NCBI GenBank assembly: GCA_947587775.1
Contig: CANPYD010000014.1
Span: 1 to 12,798 of the forward strand
DNA length: 12,798 nucleotides
Direction: 5' to 3'
Source of the DNA: an uncultured Clostridia bacterium
Lineage (GTDB): Bacteria; Bacillota; Clostridia; Christensenellales; Borkfalkiaceae
Shown: one piece after another, positions 1 through 6,137 of the stretch
Layout: every line of letters begins with the position of its first letter
Position numbering within the stretch: position 1 is the first letter of the stretch
Notes under the pieces: model-generated
What the model saw: only the letters and a program-made list of their open reading frames with translations
What the model was told of the DNA's origin: nothing
Databases searched by the model: none
Made by a program: the position numbers and the translations under genes

Positions 1-1
1 C

Positions 2-187
2 TCTACATTGACGAAAATCAACCGCCGTGCATTTTATAAGTGCACGAGCTTAAAGGAGCTCACAGTCCCCGCGAGTGTAACGCATATCGGCAGTGAAGCA
101 TTCTATAACAGCGGCCTTGAAAGCATTTCTCTGCCCGAGGGCCTTTCGAAGATCGACAAAGAAGCATTCAGACATACGCCGACATAG
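2..187 (+). CDS. 3' fragment of a BspA-type leucine-rich repeat protein (partial, truncated)
   Basis: An open frame enters from the left edge in frame 2 and stops at TAG 185-187, giving 61 residues. They form about two and a half LRR_5 (BspA/TpLRR) repeats: the pattern AFYKCTSLKELTVPASVTHI, then a second unit with SGLESISLPEGL and a third beginning with KEAFRHTP. Such repeats are usual in surface or secreted proteins of gut Clostridia. The frame ends in mid-repeat: after HTP the family normally continues with L-x-x-V-x-I-P, but here a stop follows at once. The break coincides with the point where the opposing alcohol dehydrogenase frame also loses its family similarity (about 178-181), so this stop is not the gene's natural end. 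The repeats are the same type as those at the C-terminus of the TIR protein in this window. Confidence 0.75.
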   Translation, partial: STLTKINRRAFYKCTSLKELTVPASVTHIGSEAFYNSGLESISLPEGLSKIDKEAFRHTPT

Positions 188-1005
188 GAGATCGTAAAGG
201 CGAGCCCTGCGTCGAAGGCTGCGATCTGCATATTTTTTCTCGCCGTGAGGTCGTCTCCGTTTTCGTAGGCGGGAAGGAGATTGTCTTTGATGAGCGTCAC
301 CGCGTTGACGGCGCGCTTTCTCGTGAAGCGGGTCGTCGATCTCCCGATGTACGCTTCCACAGCGTGGGTGAGCGCGTCGAGCCCCGTCTGCGCAGTCATG
401 GCGGGCGGGAGCGTTTTCGTCATCACGGGATCGAGGAGCGCATATGCTGGCGCGAGACAGAAGGAGAGGATCGTAAACTTATAATGCGTCTTGTCGTCCG
501 TGACGACCGCAGCAATCGTCGTCTCGCTGCCCGTGCCGGCAGTCGTGGGAACGGCGATAAAGAGGGGCTGTTTCCCCATGACTTTGAGGATCCCCTTCAT
601 TTTGAGAAGAGATTTCTTGGGCTTGATGAGCCGTGCACAGACGCCCTTTGCACAATCCATGGGGGAACCGCCGCCCACCGCGATCAGGCAGTCGCACCCG
701 CTTTTACGGTAGAGCGCGAGGGCTTCCTCGATTGCCGAGATCGTCGGGTTGACGGGGGTTTTGTCGAAGATCTCGGCAGAGATCCCCTGCGCCGCGAGGG
801 CTTCCGTCACGGGATCGAGCACGCCGTGCGCGCGGACGCCCGCGTCCGTGACGATGAGCGCCTTGTGCTTTCCCTTTTCCTTGACGAGCGCCGCCGCCTC
901 CGAGCAGCTGTGGAGCTGTTTGGGAATGCGGTAGGGCATGAGCGGGATCGCAAGACGGAATCCCGTTTGAAATGTTCTGCACCAAATTTTTCTGAAAATA
1001 TTCAT
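103..1005 (-). CDS. Iron-containing alcohol dehydrogenase, 3'-truncated
   Basis: This is a group III (Fe-ADH, PF00465) NAD(P)-dependent alcohol dehydrogenase. Visible marks are GGGSPMDCAK at residues 111-120 (nucleotide binding), PTTAGTGSE at 153-161, and GLDALTHAVEAY at 208-219 with metal ligands D210 and H214. Family members are about 380-400 residues. Here similarity ends at G276 (AGLAFTISYVG), exactly before the helix that normally carries the other two metal-binding histidines. The last 24 codons (103-177) are the antisense of the LRR fragment. The product should therefore lack part of its metal site and its C-terminal domain, and is unlikely to be active as it stands. The ATG at 1003-1005 has an AGG-type ribosome site 8 nt upstream and a consensus promoter. 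Either the gene is broken or the assembly is chimeric here. Confidence 0.85.
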   Translation of the reverse strand: MNIFRKIWCRTFQTGFRLAIPLMPYRIPKQLHSCSEAAALVKEKGKHKALIVTDAGVRAHGVLDPVTEALAAQGISAEIFDKTPVNPTISAIEEALALYRKSGCDCLIAVGGGSPMDCAKGVCARLIKPKKSLLKMKGILKVMGKQPLFIAVPTTAGTGSETTIAAVVTDDKTHYKFTILSFCLAPAYALLDPVMTKTLPPAMTAQTGLDALTHAVEAYIGRSTTRFTRKRAVNAVTLIKDNLLPAYENGDDLTARKNMQIAAFDAGLAFTISYVGVCLNASLSIFERPSGREMLSRPLL

Positions 1006-1025
1006 AGTTTACCTGCCGTTGATCA

Positions 1026-1054
1026 ATTATAATACAACCGAAACGGAATGTCAA
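1026..1054 (-). promoter_or_regulatory. Consensus sigma-A promoter for the alcohol dehydrogenase
   Basis: On the minus strand TTGACA (1049-1054) and TATAAT (1026-1031) are separated by exactly 17 bp. Both hexamers match the consensus perfectly. The -35 box overlaps the TGA stop (1051-1053) of the CPBP protease gene, so the dehydrogenase has its own start of transcription. The predicted start is near 1019, leaving a leader of about 14 nt that contains the ribosome site. Confidence 0.85.
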
Positions 1055-1818
1055 CTGCTTTTATTCATTTTGTGAACATTTTTCTTGCAGAGAAGGAAAA
1101 AGCTCACTGCGATATGGATCGCGCACAGCACGCCGAACACGGCGGTGAGGATCCAAAACGTTCTGTCCTGAAAGGCGCCGTGCCCGAGATCGGTTACGAT
1201 GAGGCCGCCGATATCGAAGAGAAAATGGGTCAGTATGCACAGATACACATTGCCCGTTCTGAGCAGCATGACGGCGAACATACAGCCGAGCAGGAAGGTG
1301 TAGCCGACCTGCAAGAGCACGCCGCCGACGTTCCCAGAAAAGAGATTCAGAAGGTGCATGAGCGCAAAGAGCGCGGCGGAGAGAAGGACGGCGCGCAGTT
1401 TTTTTGCGGTCGTCTCGCCGCTGAGAAGGGGGACGAGCAGGGCGCGGAAAAAGGTCTCTTCAAGCAAAGCGACGGAAAGGCATTTCAAGAGGAAAAGCCA
1501 CAGGAGATCGACGCGGTCGAGGACGGCTTTTCCCCCGATGAGCGCCGTAAACGGGAAGTTCGCGATCGCGACCGCAAAGCAGGGGAGCGCCCAAATCAGG
1601 TGAGATAATTTCACGGAGAAGCGGAACGGAGCGCCGTATCCCTTCAGAATGAGCAAAACAAGCAAAAACCCGCCTGCCGCGAGGCGGGGGATCGTTTCGC
1701 CGCACAGCCGCGCCGTCACATCGTCCGCGATGGGGAGAAGCCCCGGCACGCCGAACAGAATGATGAGCGCAAGGCAGGGGAGAAAGAGGATCAAAAGGAG
1801 AACGTCATTCCGTTTCAT
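1051..1818 (-). CDS. CPBP (CAAX protease/Abi) family intramembrane metalloprotease
   Basis: A 255-residue hydrophobic protein with about seven membrane segments. It shows the three conserved motifs of the CPBP/Abi family (PF02517): EETFFR at 120-125 (the EExxxR glutamates), FxxxH at F151-H155, and HxxxD at H198-D202. These side chains form the intramembrane metal or catalytic site in Rce1-like proteases. Bacterial members serve in bacteriocin immunity, peptide processing and surface protein maturation; the substrate here cannot be read from sequence. The ATG at 1816-1818 overlaps the end of the Lgt-like gene by 14 bp and has GAGGGG about 9 nt upstream inside that gene, so the two are translationally linked. 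It is the last gene of the minus-strand series before a separate promoter. Confidence 0.85.
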   Translation of the reverse strand: MKRNDVLLLILFLPCLALIILFGVPGLLPIADDVTARLCGETIPRLAAGGFLLVLLILKGYGAPFRFSVKLSHLIWALPCFAVAIANFPFTALIGGKAVLDRVDLLWLFLLKCLSVALLEETFFRALLVPLLSGETTAKKLRAVLLSAALFALMHLLNLFSGNVGGVLLQVGYTFLLGCMFAVMLLRTGNVYLCILTHFLFDIGGLIVTDLGHGAFQDRTFWILTAVFGVLCAIHIAVSFFLLCKKNVHKMNKSS

Positions 1819-2599
1819 GCGCAGGCGCCCCCTCGAAGAATTTTTTGAGCACGAAACGGTACAAGAGAAGATAGGCGATCCCGATCGCGACCATAATGAT
1901 CGCCGTGAGCTGCGAGGGGCTCAGGGCGGCGATCCCGGACGATCCTCTGTTGTCGTCGCGGAAGAACTCGATGATGAACCGCCAGACGCCGTAGGCGATG
2001 AGATAGATGCTCGCGTTGTAAGTTCCCTTGCACTTCCAAACGAGCGTGAGAAGGACGCTCCCGAGCGCAAATAAAAAGACAGATTCGAAGAGTTGTAGCG
2101 GCACCCGTTTTTCGAAAACGCCGTGGACGCGCATGGGGAGCCCGATGAAACTGTCCGTCACCCTTCCGTAGCAGCAGCCGTCGAGCAGGCACCCGATCCG
2201 CCCGAACGCATGGGCGATGACAATGCAGGGCGCAATGAGGGAGAGCATACGGTTAAATTCTTTGATGTGGCTTTGATCGCGGCAGACAAAATGCCCCGCA
2301 AGGAAGTAAAAAATGAGGAAAGTCACCGCCGCGCCGATGAGACCGCCGTAAAAGGTCGCTCCGACGCCCCATTCAAACACTCCCGTCTGGAGATAGCGGT
2401 ACCAGCTCTGAAAGAGCGCCGCCGCCGCATATCCCGCGCAGACGGCGAGCACGGAGACGATCTCGGTCAGGGCGAAGACGCGGTAGGAGATCCCTGCCCG
2501 CCTGTAAAACACGCGGAACAGGATCATCGCCGCAAGAACGCCCGCGAGGATCATCCAACCGTATAGATCGAGCCACAAAAAAGATACGTCCGGTACCAT
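1805..2599 (-). CDS. Divergent prolipoprotein diacylglyceryl transferase (Lgt) family protein
   Basis: A 264-residue polytopic membrane protein of the Lgt family (PF01790). Canonical Lgt transfers diacylglycerol from phosphatidylglycerol to the lipobox cysteine of prolipoproteins at the outer face of the cytoplasmic membrane. Visible are LYGWM (Y13, equivalent to E. coli Y26), FYGGLIGA at 83-90, the signature GRIGCLLDGCCYG at 132-144, and YGVWRFIIEFFRDD near the C-terminus. Compared with E. coli Lgt, the HGGL histidine (H103) is Y84, N146 is C136 and E151 is C141, while R133 and G144 are kept. It may be an Lgt paralogue of altered chemistry rather than the housekeeping enzyme, so no gene symbol is given. 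It lies downstream of a lipoprotein gene in the same series. The ATG has no ribosome site and sits 6 nt after a -10 box. Confidence 0.8.
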   Translation of the reverse strand: MVPDVSFLWLDLYGWMILAGVLAAMILFRVFYRRAGISYRVFALTEIVSVLAVCAGYAAAALFQSWYRYLQTGVFEWGVGATFYGGLIGAAVTFLIFYFLAGHFVCRDQSHIKEFNRMLSLIAPCIVIAHAFGRIGCLLDGCCYGRVTDSFIGLPMRVHGVFEKRVPLQLFESVFLFALGSVLLTLVWKCKGTYNASIYLIAYGVWRFIIEFFRDDNRGSSGIAALSPSQLTAIIMVAIGIAYLLLYRFVLKKFFEGAPAHETE

Positions 2600-2605
2600 A
2601 CGGAT

Positions 2606-2634
2606 ATTGTATCACATTCTCCGAAAAAATGCAA
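2606..2634 (-). promoter_or_regulatory. Sigma-A-like promoter of the Lgt-family gene, leaderless geometry
   Basis: On the minus strand TTGCAT (2629-2634), a 17-bp spacer and TACAAT (2606-2611) lie in the short gap after yunB. Only 6 nt separate the -10 box from the ATG at 2597-2599, so the expected transcription start is at or next to the A of the ATG. The extended -10, GATACAAT, also differs by one base from a sigma-E -10 (CATACAnT), so sporulation control is possible, but no well-spaced sigma-E -35 is seen. Confidence 0.6.
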
Positions 2635-2652
2635 TAGGGACGGAAAACCTTT

Positions 2653-3315
2653 TTAGGGCGCGAGTGTGTATCCCCCGCCGAAGAGATTTCCTTGCAGATA
2701 GGTTTCGGGGACGCGGCCAACGATCACGCTTTCGCAGATGAGTACCTCGGTGAGAGAGGCGAAATTGCTTGTGCCCGAAGGCATGACGATCGAGATGTCC
2801 GCCACGATCTCGAGATAGATGGAGTGTTTTGTCTGGTTGATCCCGACCGATTCAAACTTTGAAGCGAAACTGCAGGAGACATTGGAGATCGGAATGATTT
2901 GGATATTGATCTTGGGGCCGAAGCCCGCCCACGCCTCGATGCCCGTAAACGCGCCGAGAGGTACGTCGATGCCGCCCTCGCTCATCTCCTGCAAATTTTG
3001 CTGGGACATATAGGCGGCGTCGCGGGCGATGCGGTTGATCTGAAAGGAATTGGAGGAGATGGAGCGGATCTCGCCGTCCTCCCCCCGTTCCACATTGACG
3101 AGATCCTCGTAGCGGATGCCGTCCGAAAGGGTATAATAGATCGCGTCGTTGACGGCGACCGTCGTGATCGAACGCATATTCGCTTCCGCAATGGATTTGA
3201 GCACGCCCGTCAGATTGACATGGATGATGACGACGATCAGAATCAAAAAAACGGCGACCGTGACGAGCACGATACGCCGTTTGATTTTTCTTCGACGCGA
3301 ACGAAAGTTCCTCAC
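2653..3315 (-). CDS. yunB: YunB family sporulation protein
   Basis: A 220-residue protein with a basic N-terminus (RSRRRKIKRR), one membrane segment at about 15-33 and an extracytoplasmic domain. The middle carries the family hallmark FESVGINQTKHSIYLEI near residues 150-170, followed by a region ending PETYLQGNLFGGG. This identifies it as YunB (Spore_YunB, PF09560). In Bacillus subtilis yunB is expressed in the mother cell under sigma-E and its loss affects spores; the molecular role is not established. The start used is GTG at 3313-3315. No Shine-Dalgarno sequence precedes it, and no better internal start was found. A sigma-E-like promoter lies immediately upstream. It follows the ABC ATPase gene by only 28 bp. 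Confidence 0.9.
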   Translation of the reverse strand: MRNFRSRRRKIKRRIVLVTVAVFLILIVVIIHVNLTGVLKSIAEANMRSITTVAVNDAIYYTLSDGIRYEDLVNVERGEDGEIRSISSNSFQINRIARDAAYMSQQNLQEMSEGGIDVPLGAFTGIEAWAGFGPKINIQIIPISNVSCSFASKFESVGINQTKHSIYLEIVADISIVMPSGTSNFASLTEVLICESVIVGRVPETYLQGNLFGGGYTLAP

Positions 3316-3320
3316 ACGGT

Positions 3321-3349
3321 ATTGTATGAAAAGGCTGTCCGCTTCATGA
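3321..3349 (-). promoter_or_regulatory. Candidate sigma-E promoter of yunB
   Basis: On the minus strand CATACAAT (3321-3328) matches the sigma-E -10 consensus CATACAnT exactly. Upstream, TCATGAA (3343-3349) is a partial match to the -35 (kmATAtt), with a 14-bp spacer as expected for sigma-E. No sigma-A -35 fits. The -35 overlaps the stop codon of the ABC ATPase gene. The -10 ends 5 nt before the GTG start, so the mRNA probably has no leader. The sigma-E assignment agrees with known control of yunB in B. subtilis. Confidence 0.65.
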
Positions 3350-4021
3350 AAATTCTTCGCCCGTCAAGGCGCGCACCAGCGTTTCTTCCTCCGCGGAACG
3401 GGAGAAAAAGTCGCGCGCGAGCTCTCCCGCGATCGGAAGATCGGTGAGTATGACGCCCTCTTTCAGGACAAGCGCGCGGTGGGCGAGGACCGCCGCTTCA
3501 TGGACGTCATGGGTGACAAAGACGACGGTCTCCCGCCGTGGGCGCCAAAGCTCTGCGGTGAGGGAGAGAAGGCTTTTTTTCAGGGAAAGGTCGAGAGAGG
3601 AGAAGGGCTCGTCCATGAGAAGCACGTCGTGCGGATATAAAAACGCACGCGCGATCGCAACTCTCTGCTTCTCTCCCCCCGAAAGTTCCCGCGGACGGGA
3701 ACTCCCTCTGCCCGCGAGCCCGATTTTTTCAAGCATCGAGGGGATCTTCTCCCATTCCTCTTTCGGAAGGACGAATCTGAGGTTGCCTTCCACGGTGAGA
3801 TTGGGCAAAAGGGTGGGACTTTGGAAGAGATAGCTCACCTTCCCGACGCCTTCGACGCTGCCTTCAAAGGGAAGCGCGCCCGCGATCACGTTCAAAAGGG
3901 TGGTTTTCCCCGCGCCGCTTTCGCCGAGAACGGCCGTGATCTTGTCGGGTTCGATCTCCAGCTGCGGGATGTCGAGCGCGACCTTTTCCCCATATGTTTT
4001 TTTGACAGACCGCAGAATCAT
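3344..4021 (-). CDS. ABC transporter ATP-binding protein, NitT/TauT-like
   Basis: A 225-residue ATPase subunit of an importer. All functional motifs are present: Walker A GESGAGKTT at 33-41, Q-loop Q67 in FQSP, signature LSGGEKQR at 113-120, Walker B VLLMDEP at 133-139, D-loop SSLD and switch H171 (VTHD). The closest family is the nitrate/sulfonate/taurine type (SsuB/TauB/ThiZ). I chose ATG at 4019-4021, which overlaps the permease TGA in an ATGA junction and has AGGTGG 5 nt upstream. A GTG at 4028-4030 in the same frame would add three residues. It forms a complete importer with the permease and lipoprotein upstream; the substrate is not evident. Confidence 0.9.
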   Translation of the reverse strand: MILRSVKKTYGEKVALDIPQLEIEPDKITAVLGESGAGKTTLLNVIAGALPFEGSVEGVGKVSYLFQSPTLLPNLTVEGNLRFVLPKEEWEKIPSMLEKIGLAGRGSSRPRELSGGEKQRVAIARAFLYPHDVLLMDEPFSSLDLSLKKSLLSLTAELWRPRRETVVFVTHDVHEAAVLAHRALVLKEGVILTDLPIAGELARDFFSRSAEEETLVRALTGEEFS

Positions 4022-4761
4022 GTGCGCCACCTGATCAGTATTTTTTTGAACAGAAGTCCCAAGCCTTCCAAAAGAAAGCCGAGCACGACGACAAGCACGG
4101 TGAGTGCGAGCAGGGTCGGCATTTCAAGGAACAGCTGGGCATTTTGCATCATGCCGCCGAGAGAGCGGTACGTCTGCGAAAGCACTTCGCCCGAAACAGT
4201 GATTTTCAGTCCCATCGAGAGGATCCCGCCCGCCTGCGACAGGACATTCGGAGCGCAGAGGGGGAGATACATTGAGAAAAGCCTCCGTCCCGCGGGAACG
4301 CCGAATGCCTGTGCGAGCGCGCCGTATTCCCCCCGCACCTCGTCGATACTTGCGAGCATCGCGCTATACAAAGCGGGGAAAATGACGAGAAGGGTGACGA
4401 TGACGGGGGCGACGAAGGCATTCGTCCAGAGAAGCAGAATGAGGATGACCGCCATCGTCGGCACCGTGCGGAGAACGGACACGAGGGGGGACAGAAAGGC
4501 GCGTACGCCGCCATGAAGGCAGGAAAGCGCCGCAAATGCCGCCCCCAGCATGAAGGCGATCAAAAAGGAGATCACCGTCCGCAAAAACGTGCCGAAGAAG
4601 GCGCTCCAAAAGGAGCCGTCCGCAAACAGCTTTCCCATCGCACGGAAGGTCTCCCAAAATGAGGGGAGAAGATAGTCGTTCCGCACCGCATCATAGGCGA
4701 TGATCCACACCAACCACAAAAACAAGATGGAGAGCGCGGAGAAAATCAGATTCTTTTTCAA
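4018..4761 (-). CDS. ABC transporter permease, NitT/TauT-like (SsuC family)
   Basis: A 247-residue integral membrane protein with about six membrane segments (BPD_transp_1, PF00528). The EAA loop that docks on the ATPase is visible near residues 139-170, starting EVRGEYGALAQAFGVPAG and ending in a YLPL motif. The length and fold type match SsuC/TauC permeases. The start is TTG at 4759-4761, only 6 nt after the stop of the binding-protein gene and without a clear ribosome site, so translation is probably coupled to that gene. The 3' end shares 4 bp with the chosen start of the ATPase gene. It transports whatever the upstream lipoprotein binds. Confidence 0.88.
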   Translation of the reverse strand: MKKNLIFSALSILFLWLVWIIAYDAVRNDYLLPSFWETFRAMGKLFADGSFWSAFFGTFLRTVISFLIAFMLGAAFAALSCLHGGVRAFLSPLVSVLRTVPTMAVILILLLWTNAFVAPVIVTLLVIFPALYSAMLASIDEVRGEYGALAQAFGVPAGRRLFSMYLPLCAPNVLSQAGGILSMGLKITVSGEVLSQTYRSLGGMMQNAQLFLEMPTLLALTVLVVVLGFLLEGLGLLFKKILIRWRT

Positions 4762-4767
4762 TTGACG

Positions 4768-5847
4768 TTAAGATTTTGATGCCTGAAACGCGCTTGTCTT
4801 TGCGGTGGCGGCGGGTTCGGGGCAGAGATAGTAATCGCACCCCGCGGCAGGGCCGACGGTCGTGGCGTTGGCGAATGCGACGAGATTCACCTTGTCATCC
4901 GCGGCGGGCGCGGAGACCGATTCGAGGATCTGATAGGGAACGCCGGCGTCCTTCAATACCGCTTGCAGAGTGAGTCCGGGGACGTTCGCAAGCTGAACGA
5001 CGCCGACCTTCTTTCCGATAAGGGCGGAGAGGGACGCTTGATCGGTGAGCTTGCTCTGTGCGGTATTCGTGCGGACAAAATAGAGGTTGCCGTTTGTCAC
5101 GACGCCGAGCATTTTATAAGTTGAAGCGCTCCCGAGGAGCTTTGCCGCCACGTTGGAGGGAAGCACGCAGAAATCCGCCGCAAGGGTTTGCCCCGTCACC
5201 TGTGCCTCGATCGCCGCAGAGGCGACAACGTGATAGGTGAATGCGGAGTTTCCCTCATGAATGGCGTTTGCAAGTGCGAGCGCGGGCGCGCCGTCGGGCG
5301 CATAGACGTCATAGTGCCCCGTGATCTCTCCCGCCTTCGCGCCGCCTTCATAATAGAAAGCGTCGTCGGGGAGTTTGGTGGAATCCGCTTGCACGCCGAT
5401 GAGCTTTTGAAGATAGGCATTCATGAGCGCCTTCTTTTCGGATGCCGCACTGAATTTCACAGAACAGTTTTTGATGACCTGCGCGTTGAGATTTTTCGCA
5501 GTCAGTGAAGGGGTGACGCCCGCGGGGTATTTGTCATTGAGGAGCGCCACAACGTCGGCAGGCTGCGCCGAGGCAAGATAGCCGTCCGCGCCTTCCATAT
5601 AAGAAATCATTGCCGCGACCGCCGCCTCATCGGCTTCAATGACCGAAGTCTTTGCAACGAGCACCGCCTGCGGATATCCGTCTGTCCCGTAGAGAGCTTG
5701 CAGATCGCCCGCGATCTCGAAGGTTGGTTCCGAAGTCCCGCCGTCCGTCTGATCGTTTGTGTTGTCCCTGTCGCCGCACGCAACGGCGCCGAGGATCGCC
5801 GCGCCGCACAGCACGGCGCAAAAGATGCCTTTGAAAAGTTTCTTCAT
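4768..5847 (-). CDS. ABC transporter substrate-binding lipoprotein with circularly permuted lobes
   Basis: A 359-residue secreted lipoprotein: a Lys-rich signal peptide, hydrophobic core, and lipobox AVAC with C24, then a short Asn/Asp/Gly linker. The body belongs to the NMT1/TauA-like substrate-binding family of Clostridia, but the segments are out of order. DLQALYG (48-54) and YPQAVLVAK (58-66), normally in the second half, come first and run to LPDDAFYY (159-166), normally the C-terminus. A short linker (167-178) leads to YAPDGAPALALA (182-193), normally at the mature N-terminus, then GNLYFVRT (253-260), GKKVGVVQLANVPGL (278-292) and CDYYLCPEPAATAK (337-350) near the end. The ATG has AAGGAG 7 nt upstream, and the frame is intact. 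The permease and ATPase genes follow closely. Substrate is unknown; no thiamine-type riboswitch is seen upstream. Confidence 0.88.
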   Translation of the reverse strand: MKKLFKGIFCAVLCGAAILGAVACGDRDNTNDQTDGGTSEPTFEIAGDLQALYGTDGYPQAVLVAKTSVIEADEAAVAAMISYMEGADGYLASAQPADVVALLNDKYPAGVTPSLTAKNLNAQVIKNCSVKFSAASEKKALMNAYLQKLIGVQADSTKLPDDAFYYEGGAKAGEITGHYDVYAPDGAPALALANAIHEGNSAFTYHVVASAAIEAQVTGQTLAADFCVLPSNVAAKLLGSASTYKMLGVVTNGNLYFVRTNTAQSKLTDQASLSALIGKKVGVVQLANVPGLTLQAVLKDAGVPYQILESVSAPAADDKVNLVAFANATTVGPAAGCDYYLCPEPAATAKTSAFQASKS

Positions 5848-5875
5848 ATCGTTACTCCTTAAAAAGATTTTTTGA

Positions 5876-6106
5876 TTGTTGCTTCCCCTATAAGGGGAGC
5901 CAAGAAGCCCACCTCAGTCACCTTGCGGTGACAGCGTCTCATGCGGGTAGAGACCCGCGTAACTTCGCGCCCGAGATGTCTCGACAAGCTACTTCGCACT
6001 TCGTACTCGTGCCGCCCTTGGTACACAATAGAAGTGCGGGCGGGGCGAAATGACAAAGCAACGACGCGTCCGCGGGGCGCCTTGTGCGAAGCGAGCGGGG
6101 CGAGCA
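5876..6106. repeat. Hairpin-rich intergenic element, probably a dispersed repeat
   Basis: This stretch between the TM1266-like gene and the binding-protein gene holds no convincing gene. It is packed with short inverted repeats: CCCC-5-GGGG (5885-5897), GTCACC-TTGC-GGTGAC (5917-5932), GCGGGT-AGAG-ACCCGC (5943-5958), CGAGA-TG-TCTCG (5972-5983), and CGCACTTC (5995-6002) with its complement GAAGTGCG (6031-6038). Its start resembles the CCCCTATAAGGGG plus GTCACC-TTGC-GGTGAC modules that recur between genes in many clostridial genomes; that resemblance is from memory and the copy number here is unknown. The upstream region of the binding-protein gene falls in it, but only a weak promoter (TTGGCT-17-AACAAT, minus strand) can be suggested. 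Confidence 0.5.
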
Positions 6107-6137
6107 AAAAAATGAACGAAATCATCGAGCGAAACAA

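Noticed and set aside
364..1032. A 222-codon plus-strand frame over the alcohol dehydrogenase
   Set aside because: It is antisense to clear dehydrogenase motifs and rich in Arg/Asp, as expected of a shadow.
2606..2632. A sigma-E promoter for the Lgt-family gene (GATACAAT with GCATTTT)
   Set aside because: The spacer would be 12 bp, too short, and the sigma-A reading with a 17-bp spacer fits better; kept only as an alternative.
5848..5935. A thiamine (TPP) riboswitch before the importer, which would have named its substrate
   Set aside because: The conserved CUGAGA and GAACCUGA-type elements are absent on the minus strand.
5995..6043. An apparent H-type pseudoknot (CGCACTTC/GAAGTGCG interleaved with CCGCC/GGCGG)
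   Set aside because: The second and fourth strands abut, leaving no loop to cross the 8-bp stem, so both stems could hardly form together.
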